From: Macrocystis pyrifera
Taxonomy: Eukaryota; Sar; Phaeophyceae; Laminariales; Laminariaceae
Direction of reading: 5' to 3'
Length of the DNA stretch: 64,000 nucleotides
Assembly (NCBI GenBank): GCA_031763025.1
Contig: JASSKH010000038.1
Span: 785,001 to 849,000, forward strand
The notes beneath the pieces were generated by a model. It saw only the letters and a program-made list of their open reading frames with translations, had not been told where the DNA came from and did not search any database. Both the position numbers and the translations under genes were made by a program. This document shows positions 43,386 through 53,600 of the stretch, one piece after another (within the stretch, counting starts at the first letter, position 1; each line of letters opens with the position of its first letter).

Positions 43386-44699
43386 TGAACACAAGAAAAA
43401 TCTGCCGGCGGATGAAAAAAAAAAAAACTGCCCGGACTGCTTCGTGTGGGCGCCGTTGATATCTACCAGGGTATAACACAGTAGTGTATTAATAGTAAAT
43501 TCCTTTCTACTACAGTAATTTCACACGATTGCCTCTCAAATCCCCAAGGGGTTCCTTGACTCAATCCCGCGTCTAGGAGGACGGCATCGGGGCAAATCAA
43601 GAACGTAGATACCAGGTATCTGGTATTTATTTTGTGTCATGAACAAAATGCGCGCAAAAACAAACGATCATCGTGAATGGTAGTCGGCAATCGGTACGTG
43701 TACGGTACAGACCCCCCGTATTGAAAACACAACACTCTGGATACATACGTAGGTAATCCATACGTGTACTCGTACTATAAATACTGTCACTGCCACTATT
43801 ATAATACCTGACAGTACTGTAGAGCGTTGTGTTTAACCACGAGCCATGCTACGCAGGGGGGTATCTATTTTTTTTATTTTTGTTTGTAGGGTTCCTCGCA
43901 TGCTAAGCTTTGTACCCCACATCCCAAACTCGGTTATCAGAACACTGCAAAACACACACACCCGGTGAACAAGTCCAGAGTGTAAAAAAAAATGTCACCA
44001 TCATGCTATCAATATTAATAGCAGTGTCCGTACAAATGGGATTGCAAAAATAGTGGGCAGGCTCTCAATCCTGCGCCAGAGAATATCGGGCCGAAAATAT
44101 CACGTTCTGCTTCTACCGCAGCATGACTCACACGAAAAGACCAAAACAACGAGCGCAGAAAAAAAAACAGGCCAACGGAATCCGCACACGACATAAAACC
44201 CTTCACCAACCACTGAAGAAATCATCCCATTCATGTTCCTAGTTGTGTGTTGCGGAAACCGTGGGTGCGGCTAAAAAGGAAAGGGACGGGTTCGAATCCC
44301 GTTTGTATAGCCAGCACGAAGTAGACCGGGTGGGGGTCGAGTCGGGTTGGGCCCCACGACATGTACAAAGCGAGCCCTTCGTCCACCGCACCTTCTCTTA
44401 CGATTTCCCGGACCCTCGGTCTTTCGGGCTACCTTGGCCCCAACCACCAGGCCTTCCTCGGACCGCTCTTCAGACCGCTCTTCAGACACGCTCTTCAGAT
44501 TGCTCATCAGACCGAAAGACCAATCCCCCCTCTACCCTGCGCGCATTATTCGAGGAAAAAAACGACGTTTCTACTGCTGTGGTTGATTCAATTCTTCGAA
44601 CGTCAACCCCCCCCCCCTATTACGACGAGCCTTTACCCGCACCACCCTCTGGGGGGGAAACCACTCGCTGGGAACATTCCTCCATATTTCGACGCCATT
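43386..44699. other. Intergenic sequence 3' of the OPA3-like gene
   Basis: No gene recognised. A tRNA T-arm-like GACGGGTTCGAATCCCGT (44285-44302) lacks the rest of a cloverleaf. A 226-codon plus-strand frame (44243-44923) overlaps the OPA3 last exon antisense. Confidence 0.45.
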
Positions 44700-47600
44700 C
44701 TACTTGTTTCTGGCGGTGGGTTCGTTCCTGCCCCATCGCCAAGGCAGTAGCAGCCCGAGAGGCAATCGCCATTGGCTCGTGCCGGGGGGTAATCGTGTTA
44801 CGGCATTCGGATCATCAACATCGTCACCGTCGCTATCGGGGGTGTCGGTGGGATATAGCAACGCTTTTCGCTCGGCTTCCTGGCGGGAAGCGACGGCCTC
44901 CAGCTCCGTCAGGCGAATGTTGATGACCTGTCTCGACCGAGAAGAAGAAAAAAGGGGGGTGGGGGCTAATTGTAGCATTGATGGTTGATTGAATAGCTGG
45001 TTGGCAGATTGAACGGTTGATGTATCGGTTAGTTCGTCGGTAGATTGACTGATTGGTTGATTGATATTGATTGATTTGTTGTATGATTGCTTGATTGATT
45101 TGCTGGTTGCATGATGGATATTTTAGATAGATTGAATGGGTGCTTTATTGATCGGTCGGTAGATTTGAGTCGTTGATTCATCAGTTGATCGAATGGCCCA
45201 TTGATTGATTGGTCGGTTGGTTGGTGACTACGACGTTGCTACAATAGAAGGACCACTCCTAAAATACGGCAAATATTATATACCGGCGCACGTGTAGGCC
45301 CCGGCCGGGCTCCGTGGCGCGTGTGCTTGGCGTTCATAGTCGCGAAACCTGGCAAACAATAGAGGGGATGCGTTTCGCCGAGCTAGAGCCAAGCAGAACG
45401 ACGGACACCCACACAGAAAAACAACAGCAGGTTTTCACATGTTCTCTCCTGTGTAACTCGCACCAGATATATATATATATAGGTCGCCTGGCCACCTCGT
45501 ACCTCGAGCGAGGTAGCCCGACTGCCTGGTCACCTCGCACCTCGGCCCTCCTCGCGTGCGACACCAGTCACGCTTCGAGCTCGTTTCTTCGTGCCACGGT
45601 GCTTATGTGTGTACGATTATGTCATGATGATGATAGTGGTGTATTCGAGGGTAACAAACGGCAAAACCCCACAAAACGGCGGGGCACTTGTTTTTTGCCT
45701 CGGGAATACTGCTGTGGATCCATTTTATTGAAGGTCAATCTGTTGATCTGTACTTTCATGTTTGGCACCTCGAGTCACATCGCAAACAATCTCGGCATTA
45801 AGGCAGCAACAGCAGCAGCCCATTACGGCAGCAGCAGCAGCAGCTCATTAAGGCAGCAACAGCAGGCAGCAATAGCAGCTCATTAAGGCAGCAACAGCGG
45901 CAACTCATTAAGGCAGCAACAGCAGCGACTCATTAAGGCAGCAACAGCAGCCCATGAAGGCAGCAGCAGCAGCTCATTAAGGTAGCAAGAGCAGCTCATT
46001 AAGGCAGCAACAGCAGCTCATAAAAGCAGCAACAGCAGTAGCAGCGCATTAAGGCAGCAACAACATTTCATTCCCCGAACAGATCCCTTGAAGTTGAAAA
46101 TAATCCGCCGAGAATAAAGTCAGTCTAGCAGCAGCAAGAAGCGGCACAACAGCAACGATGCTCGCATAGGCTCCAATACACAAGAGCAACGCCTGTGTTC
46201 TATGCTCCCATTTTTCAACTTACGACACCCCCGGAATATCAAGCCAACTGTCCGAAGAGGAGCCCTGTAGTATATACACCGACACAAAAATAAACAAGAC
46301 ACAAATATAACAGCATGGCCATTACCGGGCCCAGCACAGCAGCAACGACAGACACACGCCGCATTGATAGCGTATAAAAATAGGCCGCGACGCGCACCGT
46401 TTAGGCATGTTTACGCAAGCCAACCGTAACCGCAAACCGCAATCAAAATCGAACGCTCAAACTATTATGGTAACCGTACCCCAAGCCGAAAATATAACCG
46501 AAAGCACAACCGCAACCTGACCGCAAATGTACCCGCAATAATTACCGCAATTGTCACCGTAAACGTAATCGCAACTGTAACCGTAATCGCAAATACAAGC
46601 TGAGTCGCAACCGCAACTGTATCCGCAAATATTACCACGGATGTAAGGGTAAACATGCCCCAAAACGTAACCGTAGGTCTATAGGATCGCAGCCGTGACG
46701 TAACCGCAGCCGAAACCACGTATGAAACCGTAAACGTCACCGTGGGCCTATAGGACCGCAGCCGCAACGATAGGCGCAACGGTCACCGCAAATAGAACCC
46801 TAAACGTACCGGCAAACGAAACCGTCGCCGTAACCGTCACCATAACCTTACACCTTCAGGGACACAATGTCAGGAGACCACAGTTTAGGCCTCCGTCAGA
46901 CGGCAAGCAGGGTGAAGCTGTAAAGGACAACCTAGACTGCAACAAATTGGGATACTCTCATTTTATCCCCGTTTTCAAGCAAACCCCATGCCATATCACT
47001 GAAAAAACGCGAAAATTCGACTTGGTCGACGTCTGAAAGGCTTCCCACCGGCAGCATTTCAGCCTTTCCCGCAGCCACCAACGACGAGAGCAGTGGGACG
47101 AGTACATACCACAGCATAACTACGGCTAAAACGGGTCAGACACCACATACGTAGGGGTTTCTACACAAATATGTACCTTGGCTTTTTTTAGACAGGGATA
47201 GGGGAACTATGTCTAGACGGCAAAATACAATATATGCGTAACACAGACGTCAGTATAGACGTAGACATATCCTGACACATCTACACAGGGATAGGAATAT
47301 TATAGCAACATATAAAATTACAAGAACAAGAACGGGCGTAACGGCGGCGTAGCACCCACCCACCTCTAACGCCTCTGCCAGTTGTCGCTCCTCTACTTTT
47401 TTCTTCGCCTTGGACACGGCCTCCTTCGCCTCTTTCTCTTTAGCGCTTGAAAAGTACTCCCAGATCACTGGATGGTTCGGTTCGGATTCGGTTTTAGCTT
47501 CAGTTCAGTTCCAGTGTCAGTTTCTGTGTTTGTTTCGGATTCAGTTTCACATTCGGATACGATCACGGTTTCGGTTTCGGTTTCCGTTTCGATTTCCGTT

Positions 47601-50600
47601 TCGGTTTCAGTTTCAGTTTCAGTTTCAGTTTAGGCGTCGGCTTCGGGTTCAGATCCTGCTTCAGATTCCTTTTTGGTTTCAGTTTCAATTTCGATTTCGG
47701 TTCCGATGTCGGATTCGGTTTCAGATACGGTTTGAGGCCACGGGATGATTTTGAAGCCCGAAACAAATATATCCGAAAGTTTGTTTCCTACCAGGGTATG
47801 TGTTTTCACGTGTTTTACACGCAGGGTCCGAACGAATCGGGCTCTCGCTCTTCTCAGAATACTTGAGACCCTTCGGTGAGGGGTATCTCGAACCGATATT
47901 TTTTTTAGGGGAGTCCTTCGAAGGTTTTACAGTGTAGTCACTTTCGGACAAAAATCAGGAAGACATTTCCAGATACGTATATCGACGTTTATCCGAAAAA
48001 AAAGTCTCTTGTTCGGATAAATCGCGCCCGAAACTGATTTACAGATGAAATTAGGGTGTATCGACAATTTTTCGAACTGGTATCCTGGAGAAACGGCAAA
48101 CGGCGTTGGGTGCCTCTCGCAAAATAGCTGGTGGGGTGTAACAAGAAGCGGGGCCGATTCGTCCGTTTCCCGGATCAACCACGCCTTCGAAGGTGCTGGA
48201 ACCCCCATTTCCAGATATCAACATAACTTTGCCGCAAGAAATGGCCGCAGATCTTATTTCAGGGTCTGTTATGGCTTCAGCCCCAGCTCTGTTTCGGTTG
48301 TTAAGTTTTGAGATTGTATTCGGTTTCAGATTCAGTTTCAGTTTCAGTTTCAGTTTCAACTTCAATTTTGTTATCATATTCGGTGTCAGATTCGGTTTCG
48401 GCTTGGATGTCGGCTAAGGTTTTGATGTCGATTTCGGATTCATTTTTCGGTTTCGATACACCGACGAGACGGGTCAAACAAACTCAAGAAAGGACTGAAA
48501 GCCGAACCCCGAACATCACCAAGTAGTAGTAGCAGCAGCAGCAGCAGGCTGATGATGAAATTACGAAATACACGTGGCAGCGGCGGCTGCACCAGGCAGA
48601 CACGACGGATGCGGGGAGCCAGCCTGCACGCCCCCCTTGCGTCACTTACCACTTTTGATACTCAGAGGGGGGAGGAATATTGTCGCGCGCACACTAAGCA
48701 GTGCATGCGACAATAAACACACGCACTATGATGTACCAGTATGTTTTATTGTGCGAACGAGAGGCCGGCGTGCGTGTAGAAGCAGCAACTGCAGCAGACA
48801 GCAGGAGCTACAACAGTAACCAAATAACAATAACAACATCAACAAAACCACCACCAACACTATAACAACAGCGCCAACATCAACACCAGCAACATTACCA
48901 CCACCAACACTACCACCACCAACAGCACCACAGCAACACCAACACCACAGCAACACGAACAGCACAGCAACAGCAAAACCAGCACCGACGACAACGCCAC
49001 CACCACCAACGCCAACAGACAACAGACGTGACGGCTGCTCACTCAAAGAGGTGCCGAGCGAGTAAACAAAGCCTTCCGCCAGCAGGTTTCCTCCTGCTGC
49101 CACTGCCTTGTCCTCCTCAAGGGGTTTGATCTGCACAGTAATGCGCAGCAACGCCCGACACAAGCCATTCAATACAATATATTTTGTCAAGGCTAAAGAG
49201 AGGGGTATTGGAGATGGGGAACCGAACCGATGATACTCCTTGGTTTGTTGTAGGAGGGGATGCGGCGTTGGGGTTCACGTTCTGGCCTTGTCAGAAGAAC
49301 TGTAGGCAGCGCCAACCAATAGCATAGTCCTGGTTTCTCCTAGGTGTTCATATTCAAGGTTTGATGGGAGCATGGATGTTTTTAGTATCGGATTCAAAAA
49401 TCATGTTAAAAATGATTGGGTTAAAGAGCTACAGTCACAAAGCATCATTTGAATACAAAAAAATAAATATGGACAAAACTAAATTGAGCACGTGCCAAGT
49501 TGGATGTTCTCGGAGAAAAAACATCTTTAACAAACATCAAAATACCCCCCCCCCACCGCCTCGTAATCTCCGCCGCCGGTCCTCGCAAGTTTTTTAACCG
49601 AGATTATCACTGGGGTACATAGAGTCCCTTCACGTTCACGGATACGCCCACAACGACGTAAAGGCAGCCAATGTCCTTGTGTTTTCCTCCGGCCCCCGGT
49701 GGGGAACACAAAGACGTTACCGGCTTTTAGGTTGTTTTAGGTGTGTTTAGGCACGTACGGAACCCTAAAATATGCCGGTGGAGACTTCGGCCAATAGCCT
49801 GCAGGGGTTGACGGCTAAGGGTCGGGACAGGGAGGGGAGGGTCTCTTTTTTTGTCCCCGCCCTCGCCCCCGGAACCCACCTGGTATGCTACTCAATAGTA
49901 CAGGAAACCGCGGTTTCATCGCTTGACTGATTGCCTACCTTCAGTAAAACATGAATGTAGTATATATGTTCCTATTAATAGGAACTCGCACATAAGGATA
50001 TTTGTAACTGCTGTCAACTTGTGTGCGTTGGGAAGTTTTTTTCAACACAAAAATCCCCAGTTCCTTTGTTTTCGGAAATTATTCGGCCGTCCGTCTTTGC
50101 AGGCTCTCGCCCCGAGATCGCCATCGGCGTAGAGTTTCTGCGCGTGCGCACCGACAACGGCGCAAAAGTGGCCACCATCCCTCGTGTTTGCCTCAAAATA
50201 GCCCCGAGGAAATTTCAAGGATATTGGCGCTTTCTACGCCTTCGTGGGCCTATCTGCAGCAAATAGTTGCAGAATCTCCAGGCCAATCAAGACTGCGCCC
50301 AAGAGCCTGGAAGGGCCAACGGCGGGGGACGGAGACTGGCACACGGGGGCGGGGACAAAAAAAATGTAAATCAAAAGCTCCGTATCGGACAGATCGTATC
50401 AGATGATATCCCCACTTTATTATCTAGATATTCGACAACACAGATGGATCCCTGAGTTATTTGATCTGCACCATCTACCGTAGATCGCGTTTTCTCGGGT
50501 GGAATAGGTGTGGCACGGGGACGTGGGCACATGAGTGCCGGGTGGCATGTACGATGCGGCTCTTGCACAACAGATCAAAATATTAACTATTACGGGGGAT

Positions 50601-53600
50601 AATAGTAAATAGGACCTACGTTGAACACAAAAACCAATATATTTACCTATTTTTACTAACAATATTTGGTCCTATTTACTATGGTTCCCCCCAATACCTA
50701 TATAAACTATTAATAGGTATAGAACAGAGGATCTAGATCGCGATCTGGCCGGTGTGTTGAACCTTTTTCTATATTATATTTACATGTATAGCGTGGGCGG
50801 GGGGGGGGGTGGGGATGGGGGAAACAAGAAAATACGAAAATGTGCGTCCTCTTGGATAGTTTCGCACATATCCAACGAGTGGCATGGGGGGGGGGAAACA
50901 AAAAAAAACAAAAAGGTGAGTCCTATGTAATAATAGTATAATAGTATACAGCAGTTTCGCACATATCCAACAAGTCACGATCTACTGTAAGCTCATCGAA
51001 ATCCTATTTTGGCCGTGTTCATGAGGTGCTGCGCAAGAGACGTATCGTGCAGATCCCACCCGGATAAACATGTGCACAAGAGCTGTGTCGTGCAGATCAT
51101 ACAGATCTACAGATCATGAAAAAAAAAAAAGGAATACTATACAAGTGCCAGTCCTGAAACATCTAGATCGCGAATTGCGGATCTGATCTGTCCCATACGT
51201 GTACTATACCAGCACAAAGTTTTGTCCCCTTCCCCTTTCCCTTCCCCTTCCCCAACCCCGTCATTGCCGCCGTCGGTCCTTGCAAGCTACAAGCTCTTCA
51301 CCGAGGCTGTCCCCGGGGTATGTAGACTCCCTGCGAGCGAGTGCATGGATACACCCACAACGACGTCAAGGCTGCCAACGTCCTTGTGTCTTCCTACCGG
51401 CTCCCGGGGGGGGACGCAAGGGCATTGGCGGCTTTTACGTCGTTGTAGGCGTATCCATCAACGCGCAGGGGCTCTATGATGCATCGGTGGAGACCTCGGT
51501 CAAGAGCCTGCACGGACAGGCGGCGGGGGATCGGGACCCCCCCCCCCCCAGGAACATATGCTACTAATAAGGAGATCGCGGTGTCATCCTTTGACCGCCT
51601 GCTCTCTACGTTAACCAAGTAAAGTATGGCCACTATAACTAGCAATCTGGCAACTGTGGATGCCAGGTCCCCTTCCCCTAGATATGACCGCCTAACTACG
51701 CACAATCACACCCAAAAGTCTGTCACTCCGTTTCGTGTAGACCCGAGGGAACGACATCCGTGCGTATTCCACACCACAAGCACACAAGAGAGAAACCGTT
51801 TGCGGCGTCCGCCCCAGACTACTAACACCAGAAAAACTGAATCAAAAGAGGTCTTAACGCACCGAGAACTACCGGTTTCCTACAGCTTGTTTTCTCCCGG
51901 CCTCGTCCTCCGCCATCGGTCCTTGCAGGCTCTCGGCTGAGATTTATCCCGGCGTAGAGTTCCTGCACGTGCACGAATACGCCCACAACGACATAAAAAA
52001 CGGCCAATGTTCTTGTGCTCTGCTCTGGGTTCCGAGGTGGAACACAAGGACATTGGCGGCTTGTGTGTGATTGTGGGACAATCTGTGTATGTGCAGAGTC
52101 GTCAGGCCGGTCGGGAACTCGCCCAATCGGCTGCAAGGACCGGTGGCGGGGGACCGAGGGTGGGACGTCTCCGGGGGCAAAATGCCCACAAAACGGTTCC
52201 ACACATCACATCGGATATATATCAGACCCTCGTTTCTAGATATATACCTTCCAGGGCAGGAACATCCCTGGCATATTTGATCTGCGTCATCTAGATCAAG
52301 CTTTTGCCCGGCGGGTGGCATCTGTACTACACGGCTCTTGCAATACACCTCAAAATCTAAAATAGAGGATCTAGAAAATCAACAGCAGATGATCGCGGTT
52401 TTGTTCGATGTGTGAGAGGTTCCCCGTAATGTACAGACCTGCTAGGAAGGTAGCGGTGGGCATCTACTTTTTCCCTGGTTACGTACATGACGAGCTCCTC
52501 GCCTAAAAAAACGGGTTCACAGAAAATACGTACCTGGTACGCACGGCGCGATCAACAGTCTCATCAACCATTGGCTACGCGTCACAAAAACCGGAAACAT
52601 GTTGCGACACAAATGGGATTGCAAATCGCGAGGGGCCGCGGAGCCAGGGTACGTATGTTTAACCACGTAGCACGCGCGATCGAAGTATCTCTAGTATCAC
52701 ACACACCAAGCTTCCAACTACGAGCTTTGAGGAAAAAATCGATCTCACAGCTTCCTTTTTTATACATTTGTTCGAATATATTGGGGATCATCCTATTTGA
52801 GGAGCCCCGGTAGTCATGAGTCATAGGACCCATGCGTAGCCGCCCTGCCGCAGCATGGGTCCTCCAAAACTGCCGTTAGGCACGACAGGACACCGGAGAC
52901 AGCACCCTCTAAGCCCCACACGGCGGTATCAGCGGTCTTCACTGAATCGTGCCGGCTACACCAGGACATAACCACAATGTTTCACTCTGTCCTGTACTGC
53001 ACTGCAACCCAGAAAGCGCGTCAAGCTTGCAAGCATGCACCGCGCTCATATAAATAGCACGATAGGAGTGGGTCGTTGAATAACTGGCTGTCATCCTCGT
53101 ACCCCGACTGGGGTTTGTTTGGTTTTGTCTCCTCACCTACCTACCTATCGGTAGATCATGGGCGGGAATGGTGCCTTTTCGTGACTTCGGGGTAGATAAG
53201 TACCTTTTCGTGACCACGGACTAGATTCGTAAACTTTCGTGACCGCGGGGCTAGATTTACTACCTTTTCGTGACCACGGGGCTAGACTAACATATATTCG
53301 CCACCACGGGCTATTGAATGATCAGTACCTTTTCGTAGCTACGGGCAATCAATAGACTAGTACATTTTCGTGACCACGGGCAAGATTAGTACAGGTGCAG
53401 TGTGGCAATGTGGCAACGAACTCATGTGACAACAACGGCGACAACGACAACAACAAGGGCATCCGCAGGACTTTGGGGAGCGAGGTATCGTAAATCGGCC
53501 GGTATATCGCAGATAGGACAGGACCCCTAGAAAAAGAAAGAAAGAAAAAAAACTGACACAGGCTGGATGTCTTACTCGGGAAAGCGTACGTTCTACACCA

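Noticed and set aside
44285..44311. tRNA gene suggested by GACGGGTTCGAATCCCGT
   Set aside because: Perfect T-arm and B-box-like motif, but no matching 5' acceptor strand, D-arm or anticodon arm upstream.
44243..44923. 226-codon plus-strand frame
   Set aside because: Overlaps the phase-supported OPA3 last exon on the opposite strand and has no domain.
45314..45886. 190-codon plus-strand frame
   Set aside because: Ends in a CAG minisatellite, lies in OPA3 intron 4, and shows no protein signature.
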